From Prevotella sp. UBA3776 (GTDB lineage: Bacteria > Bacteroidota > Bacteroidia > Bacteroidales > Bacteroidaceae), in the NCBI GenBank assembly GCA_002369515.1, contig DFFM01000040.1, positions 1-31,823 of the forward strand: a stretch of 31,823 nucleotides of DNA, given 5' to 3'. Of the stretch, positions 6,400 through 15,302 are shown piece by piece. The stretch's first letter is position 1, and every line of letters starts with the position of its first letter. The notes under the pieces are model-generated. The model had not been told where the DNA came from, did not search any database, and saw only the letters and a program-made list of their open reading frames with translations. The translations under genes and the position numbers were made by a program.

Positions 6400-9102
6400 A
6401 TGAACAGACAATTACGTTTATTATTCACAGCCCTCATGGCCGTCTTCGTGACAGTGGGGAGCTGGGCGCAAACGGAATTTTCAATTAAATTCCAAAATAA
6501 GAATAGCATTGTTGAATCAACATCAGGCTATTTTACTTATAACAAGGGCGAAGGCACTGCTGTAAGTTGGTCATCTAGCGGCAAACATTCCTGTACATAC
6601 GGTGGCGAAACTTATAGTAATGTAATTAAAATGGAAAGTGCCACCCAGGTTTATTTTACTTCTACTGCTGAGGCTACGGTTACGATAGTACAGACCACAT
6701 CGAATGGTACCGGTGACAAGCTCAAATTTGATGGTACAAATTTGGATGCCAATTTGGCTAATACAACAGTTACTGTTGACAATGTTAACAAGTATAATGA
6801 GTATGTCATTACTAACGTAGCAGCGGGCAAACACACTATCACTCGCCAAAGTGAAACCGGTCTGGCTTATATCAAAGTGGTTTATACAGGGGCTGCAATG
6901 GAAACTCTTGCCACCCCTGAAATCACCATTGATACTGCTACAGGCGAAGTAACTATTGGTGCTGTGGAAAATGCAACTTCGATAGTTTATACTACGGACG
7001 GTACCGATCCGTCGGCAACAAATGGTGAGGTTTATTCTGAAGCATTTACTGTTGAAGATGGCACCACCGTGAAAGCCATTGCATTGGGCGACAATGAGAA
7101 TTATGCCAACTCAGAGATTGCTTCTGAACAGGCAATTCTCGACGTGACATCGATTTCCGATCCTACATTCGTTATTGTAAATGGCTCGGTGGCTATCAGC
7201 TGCGAAACAATAGGTACCACAATTTATTATAGCACTGATGGAAGCACATTTAACGAATATAACGGTACGTTCACATTAACCGAAAGTGGAACGGTTTATG
7301 CCTATGCAAAGCGAGGAACCATTGTTTCGACCACTGTTTCTGAAAATGTAGAAGTTATTGGTAAGGGTGACGCTAATGTTACTGTAACGCTCGATTTTAC
7401 AACGATGGACGTGCAGACTGTCGATGGCTTGTCAACGATGGTTGGAAAGAGCGGAACCGATAACGAAGGCTATTCAATTGTTCTGAACAATTCGCAAAAA
7501 ACATGGTCAAATGGTGTTGGAGATAAGGCAAGCTATATCAAACTTTCGAACGGAGCAGAGAATATTCTGAAGCTCCCAGAAGGTGTTTCTGCCACTCGAA
7601 TGACTATTTATAGCTTTATAAATAGTGACAAAAACACCACTGAAAATGGATGGGAGAAGGTGAATGGCGTTTCTTATGCCTATAAGACCTATCCTATGGT
7701 TGCCTACAACGGAGTAAGCAATCCCGATGTGCGTGTCTATGCATTGGAAGGTACAGAAACCGAAATTTCTTTTAATAATAAAGGAAACCAGCTGTTATTC
7801 TACATTGTGCTCGATGTTATCAATGCCAACGAAAAAGCTCCTCTCACGGCTGCTTACGAGCCCGCTGAGATTTCTATCATGAGCAACGAGACGCTGGAAC
7901 AGCCGACACTGACTATTACTGACCAGGCGGGTGAAGCTGTTGACGGACTGACCATCAGCTACGAGAGCGACAATACCAACGTGGCCACTGTGGATGAAAC
8001 TGGTGCTATCAGCCTGACAGGGGCAGCCGGTGAGGCCACCATTACTGCTACTATAGACGGTGGCGATAACTATCGCAGCACGACTGCTTCGGTAACTATC
8101 ACTGTCATCGATGCTAGTAGTGTACTTACCGTCACTGAAAATACCGAGGTGGTGCTGACCAAGGAGAACATCGAGGCAGAAGGTTATATGAGCGCATCTA
8201 CCGATAACTGGGCTTATGACAAAAACTATGGTGGCTACGAAGGCGACTTCTACAACATGAGCAAGAGCGATCGCAAAATTACCATCAAAGTACAGGGCGC
8301 AAAGGCCTTTGAGGTGCTGGTGCAGAACAGCAATGCTGGCCGTACCTATCAGATAGCTCCTGGTGCCACATCGACCACAGAGATTACGCATCAGGGTGGT
8401 GGCGTAGAATCGTCGGGCATCATTGAGTGCTCGGGCGAACAGATGGAGCTTGTTATTTCGGGCGGCGGAACCACAGCAGGTTCTGTTTATCCCGTTGCCA
8501 TTCGCTTCTACACCGAGGTGCCTGAGCAGATCGCCATTTCTTCGGTAGGCTATGCCACACTCTACTATAGCGACAAGGCGTTTGAGATTCCTTCGGGTGT
8601 GACGGCCAGCATCGTGACTAGTGTGGAGGGTGGTAAGATTACGTTCGAGGAGCTGAGCGAGGTGATTCCCGCTGGTACGGGTGTGGTGCTGAAGGGTAAC
8701 GAGGGCACTTATAACTTTACTATTGCCACGACACAGGCCAACGCTCCGGAGAATAACCTGCTGAGGGGAAGCGACGAGGCTGCAACGACCACAGGCGGCG
8801 ATTTGTACTACATGCTTTCGCTGAATGCTAACAGCGATGAAGGCAGCGTGGGCTTCTATTGGGGTGACGCTGAAGGCGGAGCCTTCGAGAATGGTGCCCA
8901 CAAGGCTTATCTGGCTGTTGCAAACAGCACGGATGCCAAGAGTTTCTATCTGTTTGAGGAGAACACCACGGGCATTGATGCAGTTCAGGGCGCAAGGCTG
9001 AATGCTCAGGACATGGAGATTTACAATCTGAACGGCCAGCGCGTGATGAACGCCCGCAAGGGTATCTACATCGTGAACGGACGGAAGGTGGTTGTGAGAT
9101 AG
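6400..9102 (+). CDS. Secreted multi-domain surface protein with chitobiase-type and BIG_2 Ig-like domains
   Basis: 900-aa exported protein. Signal peptide is about residues 1-24 (ending VTVGSWAQ). Residues ~25-165 form a beta-rich module that may bind carbohydrate. Two chitobiase C-terminal-type repeats follow at ~170-245 (IVYTTDGTDPSATNG) and ~250-320 (TIYYSTDGSTFNEYNG). Residues ~330-480 are another unassigned beta module. A BIG_2-like domain lies at ~485-570 (SYESDNTNVATVDETGAISLTG). C-terminal segments include ISSVGYATLYYSDKAFEIP and end MEIYNLNGQRV then KGIYIVNGRKVVVR, the shared tail. No catalytic motif is recognised; adhesion or glycan binding is inferred. The first ~1.4 kb is visibly more AT-rich than the rest, with the change near 7850 at the BIG_2 start, suggesting mosaic origin. 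It is followed by a tiny acidic gene and a terminator. Confidence 0.82.
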   Translation: MNRQLRLLFTALMAVFVTVGSWAQTEFSIKFQNKNSIVESTSGYFTYNKGEGTAVSWSSSGKHSCTYGGETYSNVIKMESATQVYFTSTAEATVTIVQTTSNGTGDKLKFDGTNLDANLANTTVTVDNVNKYNEYVITNVAAGKHTITRQSETGLAYIKVVYTGAAMETLATPEITIDTATGEVTIGAVENATSIVYTTDGTDPSATNGEVYSEAFTVEDGTTVKAIALGDNENYANSEIASEQAILDVTSISDPTFVIVNGSVAISCETIGTTIYYSTDGSTFNEYNGTFTLTESGTVYAYAKRGTIVSTTVSENVEVIGKGDANVTVTLDFTTMDVQTVDGLSTMVGKSGTDNEGYSIVLNNSQKTWSNGVGDKASYIKLSNGAENILKLPEGVSATRMTIYSFINSDKNTTENGWEKVNGVSYAYKTYPMVAYNGVSNPDVRVYALEGTETEISFNNKGNQLLFYIVLDVINANEKAPLTAAYEPAEISIMSNETLEQPTLTITDQAGEAVDGLTISYESDNTNVATVDETGAISLTGAAGEATITATIDGGDNYRSTTASVTITVIDASSVLTVTENTEVVLTKENIEAEGYMSASTDNWAYDKNYGGYEGDFYNMSKSDRKITIKVQGAKAFEVLVQNSNAGRTYQIAPGATSTTEITHQGGGVESSGIIECSGEQMELVISGGGTTAGSVYPVAIRFYTEVPEQIAISSVGYATLYYSDKAFEIPSGVTASIVTSVEGGKITFEELSEVIPAGTGVVLKGNEGTYNFTIATTQANAPENNLLRGSDEAATTTGGDLYYMLSLNANSDEGSVGFYWGDAEGGAFENGAHKAYLAVANSTDAKSFYLFEENTTGIDAVQGARLNAQDMEIYNLNGQRVMNARKGIYIVNGRKVVVR

Positions 9103-9163
9103 ATGAAAGATTAAAAAATTAAAGAGTAAAAAAGAACGGTTTAAAACGAAACATAGAGAAAAT

Positions 9164-9349
9164 ATGAAAAAGGTATATATTTCTCCCGTCATGAAAGTGA
9201 AATTGATGGAGCCTGCCGGGCTGATGGACGATATGGATTCTACGCACAACCAAATGGGTAATGGCAATCAGCTGAGCAAGGAGGACATTTTCTATGAGGA
9301 CGACCAGTTGATTCATGCCCCACAGGTGAAGAGCATCTGGGATGAGTAA
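9164..9349 (+). CDS. Small acidic protein paired with the preceding surface protein
   Basis: 61-aa protein of unknown function starting MKKVYISPVMKVKLMEPAG and ending APQVKSIWDE. It is acidic in the second half, with no signal peptide or membrane span. It begins 61 nt after the surface-protein stop, preceded by an A-rich start region (ACATAGAGAAAAT), and is followed within ~50 nt by a terminator, so it is the last gene of that unit. Its architecture matches the protein at 2183-2395: MKK plus YI-x-P at the start, and an acidic IW(D/E) end. The two are too diverged for alignment by eye beyond those ends. Confidence 0.68.
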   Translation: MKKVYISPVMKVKLMEPAGLMDDMDSTHNQMGNGNQLSKEDIFYEDDQLIHAPQVKSIWDE

Positions 9350-9400
9350 TCTGTTGGCAGCCCCCTCGGCGGGATTCTGCCGACCAACCAGATAAAGCAT

Positions 9401-9444
9401 CGAAGCCCTGCAACCACGCGCGTGGTTGCAGGGCTTCGTTGTTT
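9401..9444 (+). terminator. Perfect 38-bp palindromic terminator
   Basis: CGAAGCCCTGCAACCACG (9401-9418) and its exact complement (9421-9438) are separated by only two bases, then TTGTTTG. It ends the surface-protein/small-protein unit before mutS. Confidence 0.8.
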
Positions 9445-9496
9445 GAAAAATGATTAAAAAAAAGCCCATTAATGGGGCTATGTAGAATATAATCAT

Positions 9497-9504
9497 TAAA
9501 TTTG
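9497..9504 (+). promoter_or_regulatory. Minus-7 element of the mutS promoter
   Basis: TAAATTTG matches TAnnTTTG; the upstream -33 region is a poor match (TGGG). Transcription should begin near 9511. That places the start codon at ATG 9536 and makes the upstream TTG at 9518 an unlikely start. Confidence 0.55.
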
Positions 9505-9535
9505 CAAGAATCATTCGTTGAAAACAGAATCCACA

Positions 9536-12220
9536 ATGCCAAAAAAAGATAAAGGACTTACCCCAATGATGCAGCAGTTTTTCTCGCTGAAGGCCAAGCA
9601 TCCCGACGCGCTGCTGCTGTTTCGGTGTGGTGACTTTTATGAAACTTATTGCGACGATGCCGTTGAGGCTGCGCGCATACTGGGCATCACGCTCACCAAA
9701 CGAAACAACGGGGCAGGAGTGAAGGGCGACGAGATGGCGGGATTTCCGCATCATGCGCTCGACACGTATCTGCCCAAGCTGATACGTGCGGGCAAGCGCG
9801 TGGCCATTTGCGACCAGTTGGAGGATCCTAAGCTGACCAAGAAACTGGTGAAGCGCGGCATCACCGAACTGGTGACTCCGGGTGTGGCCATGAGCGATAC
9901 GGTACTCAACTACAAAGAAAACAATTTTCTGGCCGCCGTGCATTTTGGCAAGGCATCGGTAGGTGTGGCTTTTCTTGACATTTCTACGGGTGAGTTTCTT
10001 ACGGGCGAGGGCACAGTGGATTATGTGGAGAAGTTGCTGGCCAATTTCCAGCCCAAGGAGGTGCTTTACGAGCGTGGACGTAAGGAGCAGTTTGAGCGTT
10101 TCTTCGGCACACGATGGTGTGTGTTCGAAATGGACGACTGGGTGTTCACCGAGCAGAGCGCGCGGCAGAAGCTGCTGAAGCATTTTGCGGTGAAGAGCCT
10201 TAAGGGCTTCGGGGTGGACCATTTGCTGAACGGCGTGATAGCCTCGGGGGCCATCCTCCAATACCTGGAACTGACACAGCACACGCAGATAGGACACATC
10301 ACGCAACTGGCGCGCATCGAAGAGGATAAATACGTGAGGTTGGACAAGTTCACCGTACGCTCGCTCGAACTGGTGGGCACCATGCAGGAGGGCGGCACGT
10401 CGCTCTTGAATGTCATCGACCGCACGGTGACGCCCATGGGCGGGCGCATGCTGAGGCGATGGCTCATGTTTCCGCTCAAGGACGAGCGGCCCATCAACGA
10501 ACGGCTTGACATGGTGGACTACTTCTTCCGCGAGCCTGTGTTCCGCCAGACGCTCGACGACGAGTTCCACCGTACGGGCGACCTGGAGCGCATCGTGTCG
10601 AAAGTGGCCGTGGGAAGGGTTTCGCCGCGCGAGGTGGTGCAGCTCAAGGTGGCCCTGCAGGGGTTGGTGGCCGTGAAAGAGGCCTGCCTGCAGTCGGAGA
10701 ACGAGGTGCTGCGAAGGGTGGGTGAGCAGATCAATCTCTGCGAAAGCCTGCGCGACAGGATTGCCCGCGAAGTGGAGGCCGACCCGCCACAGCTGGTGAA
10801 CAAGGGGCACGTAATCCGCCGTGGATACAACGACGAGCTGGACGAGCTGCGCGACATTTCGGAGCACGGCAAGGAGTATCTGATGAAGATTCAGGAGCGC
10901 GAAGTGGAGCAGACGGGCATTGCGAGCCTGAAAATAGGCTACAACAATGTGTTCGGCTACTATCTGGAGGTGCGCAACACCTATAAGGACAAGGTGCCGC
11001 AGGACTGGATACGCAAGCAGACGCTGGCGCAGGCCGAACGCTACATCACGCAGGAGCTGAAGGAGTACGAGGAGAAGATTCTGGGAGCCGAAGAGAAGAT
11101 TCTGGCACTGGAAACGCGACTGTTCGGCGAGCTGGTGATGGCCATGCAAGAATTTATCCCGGCCATTCAGATTGACGCCACGCTGGTGGCACGGCTCGAC
11201 TGTCTGCTGAGCTTTGCCAAGACGGCCGAAGAGAACCATTACATAAGGCCTGTCATCGACCAGACCGACGTGCTGGAGATTCATCAGGGCCGCCATCCCG
11301 TCATCGAACAGCAGCTGCCGATGGGCGAGAGCTATGTGCCCAACGACATCAGGCTGGACAAGGACCAACAGCAAATCATCATCATTACTGGCCCTAACAT
11401 GGCTGGAAAATCGGCGCTGCTGCGCCAAACGGCCTTGATAGTGCTGTTGGCCCAGGTGGGCAGCTTCGTGCCCGCAGAGAGCGCGAAAATAGGCCTGGTG
11501 GACAAAATATTCACCCGCGTGGGCGCCTCGGACAACATTTCGCTGGGCGAATCGACGTTCATGGTGGAAATGACCGAAGCATCCAACATCCTCAACAACG
11601 TGACGCCCAAAAGCCTGGTGCTCTTCGACGAGCTGGGCCGCGGCACCAGCACCTACGACGGCATCAGCATTGCCTGGGCCATTGTGGAGTATTTGCACGA
11701 GCATCCCAAGGCGCAGGCGCGAACGCTCTTTGCCACGCACTACCATGAGTTGAACGAAATGGAGAAGAACTTCCGCCGCGTGAAAAACTACAACGTGAGC
11801 GTGAAGGAGGTCGATAACCGTGTGATTTTCCTTCGCAAGCTGGTTCGCGGTGGTTCCGAGCATTCGTTCGGTATCCATGTGGCGCAGATTGCGGGCATGC
11901 CCAGAAGCATTGTGAAGCGCGCCAACGAGGTGCTCCATCAGCTGGAAAGCCAGAGTGCCAGCATGGAAGGAAGAAGCGACAGCAGAAAGGGCGGTGGAGA
12001 GAACGATGCCCAGAGTGGGGTAGGGAAGGGCGGTCGCCCCATCTCGTTGATTCCCGATGCCAACAAGCGCGAGGGCATGCAGCTGAGTTTCTTCCAACTG
12101 GACGACCCCGTGCTCTGCCAGGTGCGCGACGAGATTCTCGGTCTCGACGTGAACAACCTCACCCCGCTGGAAGCCCTCAACAAACTGAATGAAATAAAGA
12201 AGATTGTGAGTGGAAAATAG
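9536..12220 (+). CDS. mutS: DNA mismatch repair protein MutS
   Basis: 894-aa mismatch-recognition ATPase. The N-terminal mismatch-binding domain has GDFYETY, carrying the Phe-x-Glu pair that contacts the mispaired base. Connector, lever and clamp domains follow (~130-570). The ATPase domain has Walker [10 protein letters not shown] (about residues 620-628), Walker [17 protein letters not shown] and ATHYHEL. The C-terminus has a charged, Gly/Ser-rich linker ([20 protein letters not shown]) before a dimerisation segment. Length is usual for the family. The chosen ATG ([16 protein letters not shown]) fits the promoter; an in-frame TTG six codons upstream is less likely. It is a single-gene unit, convergent with lgt. 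Confidence 0.98.
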   Translation: MPKKDKGLTPMMQQFFSLKAKHPDALLLFRCGDFYETYCDDAVEAARILGITLTKRNNGAGVKGDEMAGFPHHALDTYLPKLIRAGKRVAICDQLEDPKLTKKLVKRGITELVTPGVAMSDTVLNYKENNFLAAVHFGKASVGVAFLDISTGEFLTGEGTVDYVEKLLANFQPKEVLYERGRKEQFERFFGTRWCVFEMDDWVFTEQSARQKLLKHFAVKSLKGFGVDHLLNGVIASGAILQYLELTQHTQIGHITQLARIEEDKYVRLDKFTVRSLELVGTMQEGGTSLLNVIDRTVTPMGGRMLRRWLMFPLKDERPINERLDMVDYFFREPVFRQTLDDEFHRTGDLERIVSKVAVGRVSPREVVQLKVALQGLVAVKEACLQSENEVLRRVGEQINLCESLRDRIAREVEADPPQLVNKGHVIRRGYNDELDELRDISEHGKEYLMKIQEREVEQTGIASLKIGYNNVFGYYLEVRNTYKDKVPQDWIRKQTLAQAERYITQELKEYEEKILGAEEKILALETRLFGELVMAMQEFIPAIQIDATLVARLDCLLSFAKTAEENHYIRPVIDQTDVLEIHQGRHPVIEQQLPMGESYVPNDIRLDKDQQQIIIITGPNMAGKSALLRQTALIVLLAQVGSFVPAESAKIGLVDKIFTRVGASDNISLGESTFMVEMTEASNILNNVTPKSLVLFDELGRGTSTYDGISIAWAIVEYLHEHPKAQARTLFATHYHELNEMEKNFRRVKNYNVSVKEVDNRVIFLRKLVRGGSEHSFGIHVAQIAGMPRSIVKRANEVLHQLESQSASMEGRSDSRKGGGENDAQSGVGKGGRPISLIPDANKREGMQLSFFQLDDPVLCQVRDEILGLDVNNLTPLEALNKLNEIKKIVSGK

Positions 12221-12271
12221 TTCCACGGATGTTTTTTTACCACGGATTGCTACGGAATTTTTGAACGAGTT

Positions 12272-12345
12272 ACACTGAATAACACGGATTTAGTTAGAGA
12301 AACATTCTTTTTGTTCTGTAACGATAAATCCGTGTTATTCAGTGT
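12272..12345. terminator. 21-bp inverted repeat between convergent mutS and lgt (probable bidirectional terminator)
   Basis: Perfect inverted arms at 12272-12292 and 12325-12345, core AATAACACGGATTTA, with a 32-nt loop. Partial copies of the motif (CCACGGAT at 12223 and 12240; CTCCGTGTTAATC near 12391) surround it, so it also belongs to a dispersed CACGGAT-type repeat family. There is no good T run, so termination is inferred from the structure and the convergent genes. Confidence 0.55.
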
Positions 12346-12418
12346 TGCTTTGAGGTGTTTTGTGTTGTTCCGAGGTGAAAAAACGAATCAGAACTCCGTG
12401 TTAATCCCAGGCATGAAT

Positions 12419-13339
12419 TCAAGAGTATTTCTTATAAGCCCTGTGCATGCAGTAAACACCGAGGATGACGAACGGAATGGAGAGCAGCTGACCCATATTG
12501 AACAGCATGTTGGCCTCCCATGCTTCCTGCACATCCTTGGTATATTCCACAAAGAAACGGAAGGTGAAAATCAATGTCAGCACCAGTCCGAAATAGAAGC
12601 CTGTTCCCACCGATGTGGGGTGTAGGATGGCAGGTGTTGACTGTTGGTGTTTGGCCTTATAGTCGGTGGTTAACTGCTCTTTGCCTTTTGTACTCTGTTT
12701 CTTACTTCTTTGGTAAACCCAGAGCATCACGAAGAAGAAACAGGCGTAGGCAATGGCCTCGTAGAGTTGTCCGGGGTGGCGCGGAAGCTGATCGACACGT
12801 TCGAAGATGAATGCCCAAGGCACGTCGGTCACTTTGCCGATGATTTCAGAGTTCATCAGGTTGCCCAAACGGATGAAGCAGGCGGCAATGGGAGTGGCGA
12901 TGGCGATGTCGTCGAGAATTTGCCATAGCTTCACTTTGTATTTGTGGCTGTAGAACACCAGCGCCAGCATAAGTCCGATGGTGCCCCCGTGTGAGGCCAG
13001 GCCGGCATAGCCGGTGAATTTCCACGACCCGTCGGCCATTTGGCGGATGGGGAGGAACATTTCGACAAAATGGGTGCCCGAAGTCAGAAAATAGTCGGGT
13101 TCGTAGAACAGACAGTGACCCAGTCGCGCTCCGGCCAATATGCCGATGAAACAGAGAATGAACAGTGGGTCGAAAAGCTCGTCTTTCAGTTTTTGGTCCT
13201 TGTAGAGCCAGCGCACCACCAAGACCGATCCTGCCAGTCCCATCAGCCAACACATGCCGTACCAACGCAGCGTGAGGGGTCCCAAATGGCCCATCACCTC
13301 GTTGGGGTTCCAAACGATGTAATTCAAGAGTGTCTCCAT
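12419..13339 (-). CDS. lgt: Prolipoprotein diacylglyceryl transferase
   Basis: 306-aa integral membrane enzyme that moves diacylglycerol from phosphatidylglycerol to the lipobox cysteine of prolipoproteins, the first step of lipoprotein maturation. Seen: about seven hydrophobic segments, the HGG motif (ASHGGTIG, ~residue 117), the family signature [14 protein letters not shown] (~158-170) and [11 protein letters not shown] with the periplasmic conserved His/Gln. A hydrophilic Lys/Gln/Thr-rich insertion ([11 protein letters not shown].., ~215-240) before the last helices seems longer than usual. It lies downstream of ychF on the same strand, separated by a 9-bp tandem repeat array. No separate promoter is visible, so readthrough from ychF is likely. 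Confidence 0.96.
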   Translation of the reverse strand: METLLNYIVWNPNEVMGHLGPLTLRWYGMCWLMGLAGSVLVVRWLYKDQKLKDELFDPLFILCFIGILAGARLGHCLFYEPDYFLTSGTHFVEMFLPIRQMADGSWKFTGYAGLASHGGTIGLMLALVFYSHKYKVKLWQILDDIAIATPIAACFIRLGNLMNSEIIGKVTDVPWAFIFERVDQLPRHPGQLYEAIAYACFFFVMLWVYQRSKKQSTKGKEQLTTDYKAKHQQSTPAILHPTSVGTGFYFGLVLTLIFTFRFFVEYTKDVQEAWEANMLFNMGQLLSIPFVILGVYCMHRAYKKYS

Positions 13340-13371
13340 TTGTTGTTTCTTTTGTTTTTTGGGGGCTAGAT

Positions 13372-13479
13372 TACTCCGGATTTTCCGGATAATCCAGACT
13401 TTCCGGATATTCCGGGCATTCCAGTCATTCCAGAGTTTCTAGGCATTCCAGTCATTCCGGAGTTTCCGGTTCTTCCCGA
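13372..13479. repeat. Array of twelve 9-bp tandem repeats between ychF and lgt
   Basis: Twelve consecutive 9-nt units with consensus nnTTCCGGA: TACTCCGGA, TTTTCCGGA, TAATCCAGA, CTTTCCGGA, TATTCCGGG, CATTCCAGT, CATTCCAGA, GTTTCTAGG, CATTCCAGT, CATTCCGGA, GTTTCCGGT, TCTTCCCGA. The array fills most of the gap, starting 4 nt beyond the ychF stop. On the minus strand it could encode Gly-x-x triplets (SGM TGM), but only in a frame that is out of register with ychF. Confidence 0.85.
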
Positions 13480-13483
13480 TGGT

Positions 13484-14584
13484 CTATACATTGAAGCGGA
13501 AGTGCATGATGTCGCCGTCCTGCACCACGTAGTCTTTGCCTTCGATGCCCATTTTGCCGGCCTCGCGGACGGCCGCCTCAGAGCCATACTTGATGTAGTC
13601 TTCGTACTTGATGACTTCGGCACGGATGAATCCTTTCTCAAAGTCGGTGTGAATCACTCCGGCACACTGAGGTGCCTTCCATCCTTTGTGATAGGTCCAT
13701 GCCTTCACCTCCATTTCGCCGGCGGTGATGAAGGTCTCGAGGTTCAGGAGCGAGTAGGCTTTCTTGATGAGACGGTTCACGCCGCTTTCCTCCAGTCCCA
13801 GTTCCTCGAGGAACATCTGTTTGTCTTCGTAGCTCTCCAGTTCGGCTATGTCTTCCTCGGTTTTGGCGGCAATCACCATCACTTCGGCCCCTTCTTCGGC
13901 GGCGATGGCCTCCACCTTCTTTGAGTATTCGTTGCCCGTCTTGGCGCTGGCTTCATCGACGTTGCACACGTAGAGCACGGGTTTGGTGGTGAGCAGGAAG
14001 AGGTTGCGCGCGGCATCCTGTTCTTCCTTCGATTCGAACTCCACCACGCGGGCGTTCTTGCCCTGGTCGAGCACTTCCTTGAAGGCTTCCAGCACACGCA
14101 GCAGCGTCTTGGCATCCTTGTTGCCGGCGGCGGCCGTCTTCTGCACCTTGGCCATCTGGCTTTCGATGGTCTCCAGGTCTTTCAGCTGCAGTTCGGTGTC
14201 GATGATTTCCTTGTCGCGGATGGGGTCGATGGTGCCATCCACGTGGGTGATGTTGTCGTCGTCGAAACAACGCAGCACATGGATGATGGCGTCCGTTTCG
14301 CGTATGTTGCCCAGAAACTTGTTGCCCAGTCCTTCGCCCTTCGAGGCACCCTTCACCAGTCCGGCGATATCTACAATCTCGCACGTGGCGGGAACGATGC
14401 GCCCTGGATGGACGATTTCGGCCAGACGGGTGAGCCGCTCGTCGGGAACAGTAATTACGCCCACATTGGGCTCAATCGTACAGAAGGGAAAGTTGGCTGC
14501 CTGAGCCTTGGCGCTCGACAGACAATTGAAAAGAGTAGATTTGCCTACGTTGGGCAGACCTACTATACCACATTTTAATGCCAT
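13484..14584 (-). CDS. ychF: Ribosome-binding ATPase YchF (Obg-like)
   Basis: 366-aa P-loop protein of the OLA1/YchF family, which prefers ATP and associates with ribosomes. G1 is GLPNVGKST (residues 9-17), G3 is DIAGLVKGASKGEGLGN, and the G4 position reads NVDE rather than NKxD, as expected for this ATP-preferring family. A coiled-coil insertion follows (~125-200). A C-terminal TGS domain ends DGDIMHFRFNV. Length is as usual. The start ATG gives MALKCGIVGLPNVGKS, about 40 nt downstream of a consensus promoter. Confidence 0.97.
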   Translation of the reverse strand: MALKCGIVGLPNVGKSTLFNCLSSAKAQAANFPFCTIEPNVGVITVPDERLTRLAEIVHPGRIVPATCEIVDIAGLVKGASKGEGLGNKFLGNIRETDAIIHVLRCFDDDNITHVDGTIDPIRDKEIIDTELQLKDLETIESQMAKVQKTAAAGNKDAKTLLRVLEAFKEVLDQGKNARVVEFESKEEQDAARNLFLLTTKPVLYVCNVDEASAKTGNEYSKKVEAIAAEEGAEVMVIAAKTEEDIAELESYEDKQMFLEELGLEESGVNRLIKKAYSLLNLETFITAGEMEVKAWTYHKGWKAPQCAGVIHTDFEKGFIRAEVIKYEDYIKYGSEAAVREAGKMGIEGKDYVVQDGDIMHFRFNV

Positions 14585-14630
14585 GTTTTATTTTTGCTTT
14601 TATTATTCCTAAATAATGAAACAGTGGCTG

Positions 14631-14662
14631 CAAAAGTACAACAAAAAATTCGAATCCGCAAA
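14631..14662 (-). promoter_or_regulatory. Promoter of ychF
   Basis: On the minus strand, TTTG (14662-14659), a 20-nt spacer, then TACTTTTG (14638-14631), an exact consensus match. It lies about 47 nt before the ychF start codon. Confidence 0.75.
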
Positions 14663-14738
14663 CATAGCGTTTTTTTTCTGCACCTTTGGGCGTTGTACGG
14701 GGTGAACTGGCTGCTGAAGTACCTTTTGCAGGGGACTG

Positions 14739-15302
14739 TCATTCCATGCGTCTGAGAGGGAAGCGCCGACCGTAGGTGAGCATTCGCCAGAGCCATTCCA
14801 GCGGGCCAAACTGGCAGAAACGGAGCCAGAGCGCACTGAAGCCTATTTGGAAGAGAAACACCACGATGGCGAGAACCTCGGTGGGCCAGAGGCCGATGTC
14901 GGCTCCCATGGCGGCATAGAGCAACAGAATGTCGCCGCTCCAGAGAAACATCAGGTGGAACAGGCCGAAGAACGCCAGCATGGCCATGCGACGGTAGAAA
15001 ATGCGCATGCCGTTGGCACCGCGCTTTGCCGCGTTTTCCAGAATGATGGAGAATCCGATGCCGAAAAGGATGGAGAAATTGAGGTAGAACTTGCCATCCA
15101 CGAGCAGACTGAGCAGCCATTTCACGGTGCTGTCGGCTGCTGCGGTGTCCATTGCCTGCTGCACGTTCTCGCTTTGGAATGTCCAGAGCGAAAACTCCGG
15201 GAAATTGGCCAGAATGATGCCCAGCAGTGCAAAGCCCCGCAGAGCGTCGAGAACCACTATGCGCTGCCTGACGGGTGCTCCGTTGTGGTTGGTCTTCGTC
15301 AT
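14739..15302 (-). CDS. DUF418 (YeiB-like) membrane protein with an apparent internal in-frame deletion
   Basis: 187-aa membrane protein. Residues 13-40 (RIVVLDALRGFALLGIILANFPEF) and ~70-130 (LFGIGFSIILENAAKRG, GDILLLYAAMG) match the N-terminal half of DUF418/YeiB-type proteins. Residues ~135-187 (DIGLWPTEVLAIVVFLFQIGF and FGPLEWLWRMLTYGRRFPLRR) match the very C-terminal end of the same family. Members are usually ~340-400 aa, so ~150-200 central residues seem to be missing near residue 132. The reading frame is intact across the junction. Function of the family is poorly known. The start overlaps the upstream gene stop by 4 nt (ATGA). It may be a shortened functional variant or a decaying gene. 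Confidence 0.72.
   Translation of the reverse strand: MTKTNHNGAPVRQRIVVLDALRGFALLGIILANFPEFSLWTFQSENVQQAMDTAAADSTVKWLLSLLVDGKFYLNFSILFGIGFSIILENAAKRGANGMRIFYRRMAMLAFFGLFHLMFLWSGDILLLYAAMGADIGLWPTEVLAIVVFLFQIGFSALWLRFCQFGPLEWLWRMLTYGRRFPLRRME

Noticed and set aside
7795..9267. 490-aa minus-strand open frame opposite the 900-aa surface protein
   Set aside because: Antisense shadow with no recognisable motif; it covers the GC-richer half of a well-supported forward gene.
9456..9480. Hairpin AGCCC-ATTAAT-GGGGCT next to an A run, which reads as a minus-strand terminator
   Set aside because: No minus-strand gene ends there; it may add to the nearby forward terminator or be chance, so it is not listed as a feature.
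9119..12226. 1035-aa minus-strand open frame opposite mutS
   Set aside because: It is the antisense shadow of mutS, whose motifs and codon pattern are unmistakable. The shadow is rich in His and Leu, as expected from reverse reading of Bacteroidales genes.
13366..13641. Minus-strand reading frame ending in collagen-like Gly-x-x triplets
   Set aside because: It runs out of frame through the 3' part of ychF and then through the 9-bp repeat array. The collagen look comes from the repeat period, and no start or homology supports a separate protein.
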